Assembly: GCA_023143095.1 (NCBI GenBank)
Contig: JAGLIF010000008.1
Coordinates: forward strand, 34,688 to 98,687
Direction: 5' to 3'
Source of the DNA: Candidatus Altimarinota bacterium
GTDB lineage: Bacteria; Patescibacteriota; Gracilibacteria; UBA4473
Length of the DNA: 64,000 nucleotides
How positions within the stretch are numbered: the first letter of the stretch is position 1; each line of letters starts with the position of its first letter. Both the position numbers and the translations under genes were made by a program. The notes below the pieces were generated by a model. It saw only the letters and a program-made list of their open reading frames with translations. It was not told where the DNA came from and did no database searches. Below are positions 34,404 through 43,198 of this stretch, piece by piece.

Positions 34404-36026
34404 ATGCTAATGAAGTCTGATATTCTCAAAACTCCTGTTGAAACTATGCCTCATCGGTCGCTTTTACGAGCGAGTGGACTTGTAGATAGTGATTTCAAAA
34501 AACCATTCATTGGGGTAGCCAATTCGTATAATAATATTATTCCGGGACATATTCATCTTGATATACTGACAAAGGAAGTTATGCGTGGGATTCGTGATGC
34601 GGGAGGTGTTCCTTTTGTTTGGGGTGTGCCAGGAGTGTGCGATGGGGTTGCAATGTATGCGGAGATGAGGTTGAGTCTGCCTTCAAGGGATCATATTGCA
34701 GATAATATTGAGATTATGGTATTGAGCCATTCATTGGATGGATGGGTTGGTGTGACAAATTGTGATAAAATTACTCCTGGAATGCTTATGGCAGCAGGAA
34801 GATTAGATTTGCCAGCGATCATGGTGACTGGCGGTCCAATGAAAGCTGGAAAACATAATCATGAAAATATAGATTTGATCACGGGATTTGAAGCAGTGGG
34901 GAGGATTAAAAAAGGAACTATTTCAGAAAAAGAAGCATATGAAATAGAATGTGCGGCATGTCCGACGGCTGGAAGCTGTGCGGGGTTGTTTACCGCCAAT
35001 TCTATGGCGTGTATGACAGAAGTTTTGGGGATGAGTTTGACGGGATGTGCGACGACTTTGGCTGTTGATCCGAAAAAGAAAGAACAAGCTTATAAATCAG
35101 GAAAACAAATTGTGGAGCTCATAATGGCAGGAGAGGAATATAAACCATCTAATATTATGACTAAAGAGGCGTTTGAAAATGCAATCTTGGTTGATAATGC
35201 GATAGGAGGATCATCCAATGTTGTACTGCATTTGATTGCGATTGCGAAGGAGTTGGGGATTGATATTTCAGAAGATGACTTTGATCGTATTTCACGCATT
35301 ACGCCGAATGTTTGTCATATTCGTCCAGCTGGACCATATGTGATGGAAGATGTGGACAGAGCAGGTGGGATGTCAGCAGTGCTTAATCGATTTGCAGATA
35401 GGTTAAATGATGAAAAAACAGTGAATAAAAAAAGTGTTCAAGACATAGCTAAGGAAGGGAAAGTATTAGATGAAGAAGTGATTCGATCATTAGAAAATCC
35501 CTATTATCCAGAAGGAGGTGTAGCGTGTCTTAAGGGAAATTTGGCAAAAACCTCTGTTGTGAAACAAACAGCCGTTCCTTCAGAGATGCTAGTTCATACT
35601 GGACCAGCAAAAGTATTTGAATCAGAATCGACTATGCTAGAGGCATTGGAAACAGGGAAGATAGAAGAAGGGGATGTTGTAGTGCTTCGTTATATGGGAC
35701 AAGCTGGTGCACCAGGAATGCCAGAGATGCTTAGTCCTACTTCAGCGATCAAGGGGGCTGGATTTAAAAGAGTGGCATTGATTACTGATGGGAGATTTTC
35801 TGGAGGGACAGCAGGACCGTGTATCGGACATATTGAACCAGAAGCGTATGTGGGGGGATCAATAGCAGCGGTGAAAGATGGTGATATTATTGAAATTGAT
35901 ATACCAAATAGAGTTTTAAATATACAATTATCAGATTTGGAAATATCAGATAGAGTAAAAAATCGAAAAATTCCAGAACGGGAAATGACACCCTTAATGC
36001 GAAAGTTTCGGAAAAGTACGGTTTAA
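34404..36026 (+). CDS. ilvD: Dihydroxy-acid dehydratase
   Basis: Iron-sulfur dehydratase of the branched-chain amino-acid pathway. The 540 residues include TNCDKITPGM (C120) and CPTAGSCAGLFTANSM (C186, C192), with TDGRFSGGTAGPCIGHI near the C-terminus. The region that holds the third ligand Cys in [2Fe-2S] enzymes reads ANSYNNIIPGH here and has no Cys, suggesting the oxygen-sensitive [4Fe-4S] type. No other ilv or leu gene is in the window. Two codons separate alternative ATG starts (34404, 34410). It ends 4 bp into the opposite DUF1622 gene. Confidence 0.95.
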   Translation: MLMKSDILKTPVETMPHRSLLRASGLVDSDFKKPFIGVANSYNNIIPGHIHLDILTKEVMRGIRDAGGVPFVWGVPGVCDGVAMYAEMRLSLPSRDHIADNIEIMVLSHSLDGWVGVTNCDKITPGMLMAAGRLDLPAIMVTGGPMKAGKHNHENIDLITGFEAVGRIKKGTISEKEAYEIECAACPTAGSCAGLFTANSMACMTEVLGMSLTGCATTLAVDPKKKEQAYKSGKQIVELIMAGEEYKPSNIMTKEAFENAILVDNAIGGSSNVVLHLIAIAKELGIDISEDDFDRISRITPNVCHIRPAGPYVMEDVDRAGGMSAVLNRFADRLNDEKTVNKKSVQDIAKEGKVLDEEVIRSLENPYYPEGGVACLKGNLAKTSVVKQTAVPSEMLVHTGPAKVFESESTMLEALETGKIEEGDVVVLRYMGQAGAPGMPEMLSPTSAIKGAGFKRVALITDGRFSGGTAGPCIGHIEPEAYVGGSIAAVKDGDIIEIDIPNRVLNIQLSDLEISDRVKNRKIPEREMTPLMRKFRKSTV

Positions 36027-36373
36027 GCCTTTATTGTACACTTATTTTTTTCAAGATCTCGAATTTCTTTTGATGTAAAATGTGTTAAAACGATTCGAAT
36101 AAGAACTACCGTAAAAAGTCCTGCAAGATCCATCCAAAATCGTTTTTCATTTAGAATCCCATCCAAAAGCATGGTATCAATAATGTCTTTTCCGACCATG
36201 AAATCTAGTCCTAAAATGATATGTGTTCCGATTGTTAATCGTACAGTTTGGATATCATATTGTGGTAAAATGTATTTGTAAACTCCTAAAATGGCTCCAA
36301 TAAAAATAATGGTAGTTCCTACTAAACCAACAAAAAATGAAATAACTTGAATAAATGTAAAGAATAAACCCAT
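36023..36373 (-). CDS. DUF1622 family membrane protein
   Basis: A 116-residue integral membrane protein with three hydrophobic segments (about 5-35, 45-65 and 85-103). GLDFMVGKDIIDTML and a following LVLIRIVLTHFTSKEI-like motif (VVLIRIVLTHFTSKEIRDLE) are characteristic of DUF1622. No activity is known for the family. It overlaps the ilvD stop by 4 bp on the opposite strand. Confidence 0.88.
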   Translation of the reverse strand: MGLFFTFIQVISFFVGLVGTTIIFIGAILGVYKYILPQYDIQTVRLTIGTHIILGLDFMVGKDIIDTMLLDGILNEKRFWMDLAGLFTVVLIRIVLTHFTSKEIRDLEKNKCTIKA

Positions 36374-36479
36374 CTTTTCATTGTACCATGCTTTAGAGAA
36401 AATTTCAAGTTTACAAAATTAAAGCAACCTTTGATGAAAACAAAAAGGAAAAAATAAGAGACTCATTTCGTATAAAAAA

Positions 36480-36580
36480 AACTGTCTTTCTGAATTTATT
36501 TCAGAATCTACGATTTTTTTTCGTAACAAGAAAGGCAAAATATTGTAGATCCCGTTTCAAGAACGGGAAGACAATTTTTT
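36480..36580. repeat. Two adjacent terminator-like repeats
   Basis: The first (36480-36522) has the stem TTCTGAA/TTCAGAA with ATCTACGATTTTTTT. The second (36541-36580) has CCCGTT/AACGGG with GTAGATC in front and AAGACAATTTTTTT behind. They lie in opposite orientation between two minus-strand genes. Confidence 0.78.
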
Positions 36581-36596
36581 TATCTCAGAGTTTCTT

Positions 36597-37361
36597 TTAA
36601 TGTACGACCATTTCGGGAATTGTGCAGTTTGCTTTCAAAAAGGAGGCATCAAAGTCTTCAATTTCCATACGAGATCCATTATAAATAAAATATTGGCGAG
36701 CTGGAAATTTTTTCATATCCTCAGGACTACTAATGATCATTGGCATTTTATTTATGATTTTTTGAGTTGGACATTTTTGGATAAGAGTTGTTTCATTTTT
36801 TGCTGAAATTGATGATTTTTCCTCGTCTTTAAGACAAGAATTCTCACAGGCTTCGATAGTTTCAAAAGGTATTTCAACATCACAACCTTGAACGGTTTTT
36901 ACTACACAGTCACTTCCATTAAATTCAACAGCGGTAAAAACAGTATCACATCCTTCAATTCCTAAAACTTTTCCAGTGCAATTATTACTAACTGTTTCAT
37001 CCTTTTTACAAAAACCATCATAGAGTATTTCAGCTCCGTGTCGTGTGGCTTCACATTCATTGAGATATCCATTTTTATTATCATTCTTCAATCCGCAAAC
37101 AGGGGCTTGTGTTTCAGGACATTTTAAGTTCTCGTTCACTATAGGGTTTACACATATTCCATTTGCATTTGGATGTTTTTCTTCTATTTGGCAATTTAGA
37201 CCAGATTGACATATGATTCCATCAATTCCACCACATATTTCACCTATGCTGGCAGTTTTTACAGTGTTGGATTCAATTTCTGGTAATGGAGCTCCGATTT
37301 CTTGTGGAGTGTTGCAACCAATTAAGGAGAGGCTAAAAACGAGGATTAATAATTTTTTCAT
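36597..37361 (-). CDS. Cys-rich lipoprotein with Kazal-type domain
   Basis: Exported lipoprotein, signal peptide 1-15 with lipobox SLIGC (Cys16). It has a first Cys-rich motif CGGIDGIICQSGLNC (43-57, extending to about 70). A Kazal-like domain follows (about 81-118, CPETQAPVCG ... NECEATRHGAEILYDGFC), the fold of serine-protease inhibitors. A third disulfide region lies at 128-174 (CTGKVLGIEGCD ... EACENSC). It is predicted on the outer face of the membrane. Protease inhibition is inferred from the domain, and the reactive-site loop is uncertain. Confidence 0.87.
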   Translation of the reverse strand: MKKLLILVFSLSLIGCNTPQEIGAPLPEIESNTVKTASIGEICGGIDGIICQSGLNCQIEEKHPNANGICVNPIVNENLKCPETQAPVCGLKNDNKNGYLNECEATRHGAEILYDGFCKKDETVSNNCTGKVLGIEGCDTVFTAVEFNGSDCVVKTVQGCDVEIPFETIEACENSCLKDEEKSSISAKNETTLIQKCPTQKIINKMPMIISSPEDMKKFPARQYFIYNGSRMEIEDFDASFLKANCTIPEMVVH

Positions 37362-37430
37362 AGTATTTTTTAGAATGCTAGGAAATTATAGTGAAGGAAA
37401 AAAGATAGGCAAATTTTCACACAAAGACAA

Positions 37431-37470
37431 AATATTGTAGATCCTGAAACAAGTTCAGGATGACAATAGG
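37431..37470. repeat. Terminator-like repeat, variant stem
   Basis: GTAGATCCTGAAACAAGTTCAGGATGACAATAG: stem TCCTGAA/TTCAGGA. The flank GTAGATC and the TGACAAT end agree with the CCCGTT copies while both stem arms differ together. Confidence 0.75.
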
Positions 37471-37530
37471 TTCGTTCAGGAATAAATATCATCTCATATG
37501 TTCTGCAAAAATGAGGTAGAAAAAAGGAGT

Positions 37531-38967
37531 TTAAAATACCAAATCCCTATTGAGTTTGTTTTTCAATTTTGTGTCCATTACTTTTCCATATCCCAAACAA
37601 AATCGATCAAAAAGAATCATCATTTCATCACCATTTTTAAAGTCCTTCTTAGGAAAAGAATCATCAAAAATTAGATCGTATCCTTCCATCCATTTTTGTT
37701 TTTGGTGATTAGTTAAGATGATTTTGTTTTTAGTTGCAGCAGTGCCAAAGTTCAGTGCAAATGCAGTGGTAATATGACGGTCTTTATCAAGTATTTTGAG
37801 CCCTAATTTTCGAAATAAGTTTTTTTGACAAAATCCAGCTGCGTCTCGAGTCGTCAGAAAAAATTCATTATCTTTTTCCACTAAGATAAATGGTTTGAAT
37901 ATAGATTTATCTATCCCAAACTTTTTAGCAAGCCGTGTAATGACTTCTGCCTGTTGTTGTTTTTTTGGGATTTTAGGCGGATTTTTGATAAACGGTTTTT
38001 TAGGTGGTGTAAGTTTTTGTGGAGCCGATTTTCGAATGAGAGCGATAAAAAAACTTTCAGAACTCCAATTTTCTGTTTCCAAATGAGGATTAATTCGGCG
38101 GACATTTTTTGAAATTTCAGCAGGGATAGATTTACCATCAAATTCAGTCAATCCCTTTCGAGAGGGAATTGCTCCGAGATCTATTGGCAAGAGTTCAGCT
38201 TGGGGAATATTTGATAGTAAGTGAGCAATGACGAATTCATTTTCCTCTGGAGCGGAAGTGCAAGTTGAATATACCATGGTACCTCCTGGAACAAGCATAT
38301 TGAAAGCAGAAAGAATTAGTTGTTTTTGCAGCTTGGCGGCAGTGAAAATCTTTTTTTCCTGCCACATTTTTTCAAAAAATTTAGAATCACGACGAGCAAA
38401 TCCTTCACTTGAACATGGTGCGTCTAATAAAATTTTGTCGAACTCTTGACCAAAAAAGTATTGCATGGTCGATCCATTACTTTGTGTCATCACAAAATTG
38501 AGGCTTCCCATGCGAGTGAGATTTGCTGAAAGTTTTTTACTTCGACTTGAGCTTAATTCATTGCAGATTAAAACACCTGAATTTTCCATTTTTTCGGATA
38601 AAAAAGTGGATTTTGATCCAGGTGCAGCACACATATCCAAGATTTTTTCTCCAGGGAACGGGTTCAAAACTTTTACTGGAAGCATGGAACTTAAGCTCTG
38701 GACATAAATTTCTCCAGAAAAATGTTCGAGGGTTTTTCCAAGTGCTAGTTCTTTTTGATCTTCTCGTTTAATAAAAAATGCTTCGTTTAGTTCGACAACA
38801 GGTTTGAGAGTCCATCCTGTTGGTTTATTTTTTTCAAAGGTAGAGAAAGACTTGATACGAATTGTCTTTGGGAGTGGGGCAGTTACTTTTTCAAAAAAAT
38901 TTTTCCATTCATTTTTTGGCAATATGGATTTCATTCGTTCTATATATCGATTAGGGAATTTTTTCAT
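37531..38967 (-). CDS. rsmF: rRNA 5-methylcytosine methyltransferase, NOL1/NOP2/Sun (RsmF-like)
   Basis: AdoMet-dependent RNA m5C methyltransferase of 478 residues. Motif I is LDMCAAPGSKSTFLSEKM, the first cysteine motif is DAPCSSEG and the catalytic Cys motif is VYSTCT. The C-terminal 190 residues carry a PUA-like RNA-binding part as in RsmF/YebU, distinguishing it from RsmB. It lies 1 bp from ksgA on the same strand, giving a two-gene rRNA-modification operon. Confidence 0.92.
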   Translation of the reverse strand: MKKFPNRYIERMKSILPKNEWKNFFEKVTAPLPKTIRIKSFSTFEKNKPTGWTLKPVVELNEAFFIKREDQKELALGKTLEHFSGEIYVQSLSSMLPVKVLNPFPGEKILDMCAAPGSKSTFLSEKMENSGVLICNELSSSRSKKLSANLTRMGSLNFVMTQSNGSTMQYFFGQEFDKILLDAPCSSEGFARRDSKFFEKMWQEKKIFTAAKLQKQLILSAFNMLVPGGTMVYSTCTSAPEENEFVIAHLLSNIPQAELLPIDLGAIPSRKGLTEFDGKSIPAEISKNVRRINPHLETENWSSESFFIALIRKSAPQKLTPPKKPFIKNPPKIPKKQQQAEVITRLAKKFGIDKSIFKPFILVEKDNEFFLTTRDAAGFCQKNLFRKLGLKILDKDRHITTAFALNFGTAATKNKIILTNHQKQKWMEGYDLIFDDSFPKKDFKNGDEMMILFDRFCLGYGKVMDTKLKNKLNRDLVF

Positions 38968-38968
38968 A

Positions 38969-39781
38969 TTAAGGGAACATTAATTTTTTAAAGTTTTTTG
39001 TGATTTGTATCCAATCTTTGATATTTAGGGTTTCGGCTCTTCGATCTGGATTGACAGTACCCAATAAGTCTTTGGGAGAGAGTCCAAAGAATTTTCCAAT
39101 AAAATTGCCAAGTTTTTTTCTTTTTTGAGAAAATCCTGCATTTACTACTGTAAAAAAATCTTGTTGCAAATCTTTTGGTACGAGTGGTTTTTTTCGAATA
39201 TCAAGACGAATGATAGCGGAATCTACTTTTGGAATAGGTGTGAAGTTTTCTCGAGTAACAGTAAAACAATATTTTGTTTCAGCAAAAATTTCTACAGAAA
39301 TAGAAAGAATGGAGCGTTTTATTGGATTGCAAACTTTTTTTCCGACTTCTTTTTGTACCATAAAAACAGCAAACTCTGGTTTGTTTTTTGTTTTTGACAA
39401 CACTTTTTTAAATATCGGAGCTGTTATATTATATGGGATATTTGCAATTATTGAATACTTTTTTTGTTCAAACAGTATATCAAGATCATATATTAAAATG
39501 TCTCCGTGAATGAGGTGAAAATGTTCATGATTTCCAAAATCTTTGTTCAATATTTGAACGGCTCTTTCATCAAACTCAATAGCGGTTAGATGTGAACTCT
39601 CTTGTAAAAGTTTGGTTGTCAAAAAACCAAGTCCAGGACCAATTTCCAAAATATTTTTGTTTTTAATATTTCCTGCTTCAGTTAAAATATTTTCTCGAAT
39701 AATTGGATTATTTAAAAAATTTTGTCCCAATTCTTTTTTGGCGAAGTTTTTTTTTCTAGTATTTGTTTTTTTTCTTCGCAT
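38969..39781 (-). CDS. rsmA: 16S rRNA dimethyladenosine transferase
   Basis: KsgA/RsmA dimethylates two adjacent adenosines in the 3' end of 16S rRNA. The 270-residue protein has GQNFLNNPIIRENI, the AdoMet motif EIGPGLGFLTTKLL, the catalytic NIPYNITAPI, and a C-terminal helical domain (AGFSQKRKKLGNF ... RRAETL). It precedes the rsmF-like gene by one base. The N-terminus is unusually basic (MRRKKTNTRKKNF). Confidence 0.96.
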   Translation of the reverse strand: MRRKKTNTRKKNFAKKELGQNFLNNPIIRENILTEAGNIKNKNILEIGPGLGFLTTKLLQESSHLTAIEFDERAVQILNKDFGNHEHFHLIHGDILIYDLDILFEQKKYSIIANIPYNITAPIFKKVLSKTKNKPEFAVFMVQKEVGKKVCNPIKRSILSISVEIFAETKYCFTVTRENFTPIPKVDSAIIRLDIRKKPLVPKDLQQDFFTVVNAGFSQKRKKLGNFIGKFFGLSPKDLLGTVNPDRRAETLNIKDWIQITKNFKKLMFP

Positions 39782-39869
39782 TCGAGAGGGATTATGGTCT
39801 AAATTTAAATGAAAGTAAAAAGAGTGTGGATTTAAAATTTTGATTTTTGTATAAGAAAAGATAAATGTG

Positions 39870-39898
39870 TTGTTTTTTCTTTTTAAATGTGATACAAT
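39870..39898 (+). promoter_or_regulatory. Promoter of membrane protein gene
   Basis: TTGTTT, a 17-bp spacer and TACAAT (39893-39898), 21 bp before the ATG at 39920. Confidence 0.5.
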
Positions 39899-39919
39899 GA
39901 GAAGATTAATTCATAAAAA

Positions 39920-40579
39920 ATGAGAAAGATACCACTAAAAAAATTCGATGATAGTAATTGGTTGTTGAGTCATTATGAGAAATTGCATTATCAAAAAAAT
40001 CTTTATGGAGGAAGTTTTTTCTCTGTATTATTACTCACATTTTTCTTCTTTGTTATGCCATTACCGACAAGTATTCAGGAAAATATTTTATTTTGGCGAT
40101 TGGGAATGTTCGCATTCTTTTTTGTAGTTGTTGTTGGATGGTATTTAAAGAGTTCTATTTTTTATAAATTTTGTATTAGTTTGTTACATTATCAATATGA
40201 AAAGGGAAATTTTCCACGAGATTTAAATTATAAATTGGTAAATTTTTCATCGGTTCAGATTATTTTCTATTTACTTCTAGCCTTGATCTTACCTGTTATT
40301 TATATTACTTTCTTTGAACATTTGATTGATTTAGATACTTTTCACTTTTTCTTCTATGGATTTTGTGGCATTTGTGCTTTTTTGTTTTTGCTTCGAATTG
40401 AGCAGTTTTATGATCAACGAGAAAAAATGGAAGAAATAGAGATTTTGACAGAAGCTTTTTTGAGTAATGATCCTTTATGTATTTTAGAAGAAATAGGGGG
40501 TATGGGGCTTTCTCTTAAAAAGAAAAAAAAGATAAAAGGTGTAGTAACAACGAAAAGTAAAAAAAGAAAAAAAAATTAA
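39920..40579 (+). CDS. Hypothetical polytopic membrane protein
   Basis: Not recognised. The 219 residues have hydrophobic segments at about 31-50, 62-80, 108-130 and 138-158, then a cytoplasmic tail ending in a strongly basic run (KKKKKIKGVVTTKSKKRKKN). Short interhelix loops and many Phe residues are typical of small unassigned membrane proteins in reduced genomes. A good promoter precedes it. It stands alone, convergent with the yggU-like gene 21 bp away. Confidence 0.7.
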   Translation: MRKIPLKKFDDSNWLLSHYEKLHYQKNLYGGSFFSVLLLTFFFFVMPLPTSIQENILFWRLGMFAFFFVVVVGWYLKSSIFYKFCISLLHYQYEKGNFPRDLNYKLVNFSSVQIIFYLLLALILPVIYITFFEHLIDLDTFHFFFYGFCGICAFLFLLRIEQFYDQREKMEEIEILTEAFLSNDPLCILEEIGGMGLSLKKKKKIKGVVTTKSKKRKKN

Positions 40580-40600
40580 AGGAACATTTGCAAAATAAAG

Positions 40601-40891
40601 TTATTTTGAAGAAGTAAGTTTAATAAGTTTTAGAGCGTGCTGATGTCCTGAAACTATTTGGATATGAGCATTGAATTTCTTTTTCAAAAATCGAATAATT
40701 TCTTTATTAGCTTTCCCCTTTTCAGGTTGTGCAGCGATTTTTATTTTTATGGTTTGTTCTTTGTCCGCTAATACAGAAAAAAATTCAGATTTTTCTGCTC
40801 CAGAAATAATTTTTGCTCGAAAATAAAAAGAACCATTTCTTGAAAGTTCTTTTTCAAGTACCTGAAAAAAGTTTTCAAGGTTATCCCACAT
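40601..40891 (-). CDS. YggU/DUF167 family protein
   Basis: A 96-residue protein with the DUF167 core: KIISGAEKSEF, then KIKIAAQPEKGKANKEIIRFLKKKF and VSGHQHALKLIKL, the family's conserved order. Small alpha/beta fold, cytoplasmic, function unknown in bacteria. Its start overlaps the 3' end of the thioredoxin-fold lipoprotein gene by 11 bp, so it is co-transcribed with that gene and with lgt. Confidence 0.9.
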   Translation of the reverse strand: MWDNLENFFQVLEKELSRNGSFYFRAKIISGAEKSEFFSVLADKEQTIKIKIAAQPEKGKANKEIIRFLKKKFNAHIQIVSGHQHALKLIKLTSSK

Positions 40892-41465
40892 CTATGCCAT
40901 CTAAGAGTTTCTGAATAATCGTTTCAAAACTTTTTTCAGGGAGAGATATAGGGATTTCAAGCTTTTCGTTAACTAGAAAGAAAGGAGTTCCTTTTATACC
41001 TAAAACATCGCCTTCATTAATATGTTGTTGGACAATGTTTTTAGCAAATCCTGATTTAAGGCAAAGAGAAAAATTTTCCATATTAAGATTGAGTTTTTTT
41101 GCAATTTCTTCCATTTTTTTTGTGGTAAAAACACCAAAGTTTTCAAATGCTTGGTCAGAAAATGATTCGAAAGCACCTTGTTTTCTAGCACATTCAGAAG
41201 CTTCTGCCACAAGAAAAGTTTCCGATTTAAGAGGAAAGTGTTTAGGAGTAATGACCAATTTGTCACCAAAAGTCTGTTGGAGTTTTTTAAAGACATTGTG
41301 AGATGTTCGACAATGTTCACATCCGTAATCAAAGAATTCCACAATATGAACAGTTTCTAATTTTTGTTTTTTGTCAGAGGGTTCAGTGTTAACTGGATTA
41401 TGTGAAATAGGTTTGGTACATCCTGAAAGGAAGAGTACGAAGAGGAAAAAGAGTGTTTTTTTCAT
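40881..41465 (-). CDS. DsbA/thioredoxin-fold lipoprotein
   Basis: Exported disulfide oxidoreductase-like lipoprotein of 194 residues. The signal ends at the lipobox LFLSGC (Cys16). The redox motif FFDYGCEHC has Cys49 and Cys52 in a CxxC arrangement, and a cis-Pro loop is seen in GIKGTPFFLVN. The helical insertion between them fits the DsbA or Thioredoxin_4 group. It lies 21 bp after lgt, whose product would lipidate it. It may oxidise Cys-rich exported proteins such as the Kazal lipoprotein (inference). Confidence 0.9.
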   Translation of the reverse strand: MKKTLFFLFVLFLSGCTKPISHNPVNTEPSDKKQKLETVHIVEFFDYGCEHCRTSHNVFKKLQQTFGDKLVITPKHFPLKSETFLVAEASECARKQGAFESFSDQAFENFGVFTTKKMEEIAKKLNLNMENFSLCLKSGFAKNIVQQHINEGDVLGIKGTPFFLVNEKLEIPISLPEKSFETIIQKLLDGIDVG

Positions 41466-41486
41466 TAAGGAAGAATATTTACATGT

Positions 41487-42287
41487 TTATTTTTTTGTAT
41501 GAAGTTTTATTATCTTTGTTTTTTTAAAAAGCAGAAGAGAAATCAGTATCATGATAATACATAAAATTTGTCCCATAGAAAGAAGTCCAATTAAAATTGC
41601 TGGCTCGCGATAAAATTCAATTAAGAATCTTAAAATTCCATATCCACCAAGAAAAACAGCGAGTAGGAAACCTGGTTTTTTCCAAAAATCTTTCGCAAAA
41701 AGCCAGGAAAGAAGTAGAAACAAAAATAAATTTTTACCAGCTTCGTAAAGTTGACTTGGATGTCGAAGAAGTTCATCAATATGGGGAAAAAGGATGCCCC
41801 ACATTTGATTAGTAGGAATACCGACAAGCTCTCCATTTAAAAAATTAGTAATTCGTCCAAGAAAGAGAGTTAAAGCAAGTGGGATGATTAAAATATCGGC
41901 GAGAGGAAGTATTGGAATTTTGTTTTTTTTGCACCAGAAAAAGCCAAAAAGAAAAGCGCCCAAAATACCACCATGAATAGACATGCCTCCATGCCAAACT
42001 TTAAAAATTTCCCAAAAGTCAGTCCAAAATGTTTGAGGATTGTAGAATAAAAATAAACCTATTCTTCCTCCTAAAATACCAGAAAAAAATAGTCCAAAAC
42101 AAAGATTTTCAAAAGATTCTTTGGAGAGATGCTGCAAAGATATGGAGTGTTTTTTTACTTTTTGTAGAAGCCATTGTCCTCCTTGTAGGATAATGAAAAA
42201 TCCTAAAACATAGGCTATGCCGTACCAACGGACACTTAAGCCGAGTAAGGAAAAAGCGATAGGATCTAAATTCCAAATATAGATCAT
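41487..42287 (-). CDS. lgt: Prolipoprotein diacylglyceryl transferase
   Basis: Membrane enzyme that attaches diacylglycerol to the lipobox cysteine. The 266 residues have about seven transmembrane helices and the signature GRITNFLNGELVG, with Arg and Asn for phosphatidylglycerol binding. WHGGMSIHGGILGAF and RHPSQLYEA are also present. It is in a minus-strand cluster: 47-aa ORF, 207-aa membrane protein, lgt, thioredoxin-fold lipoprotein, yggU. Three lipoproteins in this window would be its substrates. Confidence 0.96.
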   Translation of the reverse strand: MIYIWNLDPIAFSLLGLSVRWYGIAYVLGFFIILQGGQWLLQKVKKHSISLQHLSKESFENLCFGLFFSGILGGRIGLFLFYNPQTFWTDFWEIFKVWHGGMSIHGGILGAFLFGFFWCKKNKIPILPLADILIIPLALTLFLGRITNFLNGELVGIPTNQMWGILFPHIDELLRHPSQLYEAGKNLFLFLLLSWLFAKDFWKKPGFLLAVFLGGYGILRFLIEFYREPAILIGLLSMGQILCIIMILISLLLFKKTKIIKLHTKK

Positions 42288-42290
42288 TTT

Positions 42291-42914
42291 TTAAAAATTA
42301 TCATTTTTTGGCATTTCAAATTTTTTAAATTTTCGAAAATGAAAAATATAAAAAAACCACCAAACTGCTTTATGCATAACTAATCGATTCCATTTTTCAG
42401 TTTCGATATTGTAAACTTGTTGGAGTTGGACGAGTTTTGCATCGATAAATTCGAGATCTTTCACAATTTTATCAAATTTTGTGTTTGGTTTTATTTTTCC
42501 TTCTGATTCTAAGGTTGAAAAATAGTAAAATAAGATTTTAGAGATTTTTTGTTCTAGTACTAATCGTTGAGTAGGATTTTTTCTTAGAGATTTTTCTCGA
42601 CATTCATTACGAATTTTAAGTAATTTTCCCAAGATTTCTTCATCTAAAACTCCATCTTTTTGAGAGAGAGCAAAGACGAGAGGAATCATCATCTGTCTTT
42701 TTGTGAGAAAAAATAGTGTGAAAGTCCATATTCTATTAAGATGATTTTTTTGTTTGGAGAAATTCTTTTTAAAAAGGATGAGTCCACCAATAAACAAAGA
42801 AAGTATTAAAATAAGAATTTGGTGTTCAACCAAAAAATTTAAAAAGATGGAAAAAAAATCATATAAATTTTCTAAAGAGTTTTTTTCTATTGGTATTCGA
42901 GAAATCCTTTCCAT
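42291..42914 (-). CDS. Hypothetical single-pass membrane protein
   Basis: No family recognised. The 207 residues have one strong transmembrane helix at about 32-52 (LILILSLFIGGLILF) and a second weaker hydrophobic part near 70-82. A helical charged domain follows, and the protein ends with an aromatic stretch (AVWWFFYIFHF). It lies three bases before lgt and nine bases after a 47-residue ORF, so it is part of the lgt operon. Confidence 0.75.
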   Translation of the reverse strand: MERISRIPIEKNSLENLYDFFSIFLNFLVEHQILILILSLFIGGLILFKKNFSKQKNHLNRIWTFTLFFLTKRQMMIPLVFALSQKDGVLDEEILGKLLKIRNECREKSLRKNPTQRLVLEQKISKILFYYFSTLESEGKIKPNTKFDKIVKDLEFIDAKLVQLQQVYNIETEKWNRLVMHKAVWWFFYIFHFRKFKKFEMPKNDNF

Positions 42915-42923
42915 TCTAGTGGT

Positions 42924-43067
42924 TTATTGAATAGTTTGAACAAATTTTTCCGAAGTATTGAGGCGATAAGTTCCCCAAAAGCTTTCAATTTCTTTTTCAA
43001 AGTTTTCTTCTGAAAATTTTTCAATTTTCAAATTTTGGATTTCGATACCAAAAGAATCGTTTTTCAT
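42924..43067 (-). CDS. Small acidic ORF upstream of the lgt cluster (47 aa)
   Basis: Minus-strand ATG at 43067 after GAGAGGAAAC, encoding 47 residues (MKNDSFGIEIQNLKIEKFSEENFEKEIESFW and a short end). It is helical, acidic and soluble. Spacing of nine bases to the next gene and a good ribosome site favour real coding. No homology recognised. Confidence 0.5.
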   Translation of the reverse strand: MKNDSFGIEIQNLKIEKFSEENFEKEIESFWGTYRLNTSEKFVQTIQ

Positions 43068-43198
43068 GTTTCCTCTCTAATTCTACGAAAAATAAAAAAG
43101 TTTACAACCGACTGGTTTGTTTTTAGAACAAAAAAGCGAAACGAAATAAAAGCTTAATTATTTATCTTAATCAACGAATTTAAAATAAAATCAGTTTT

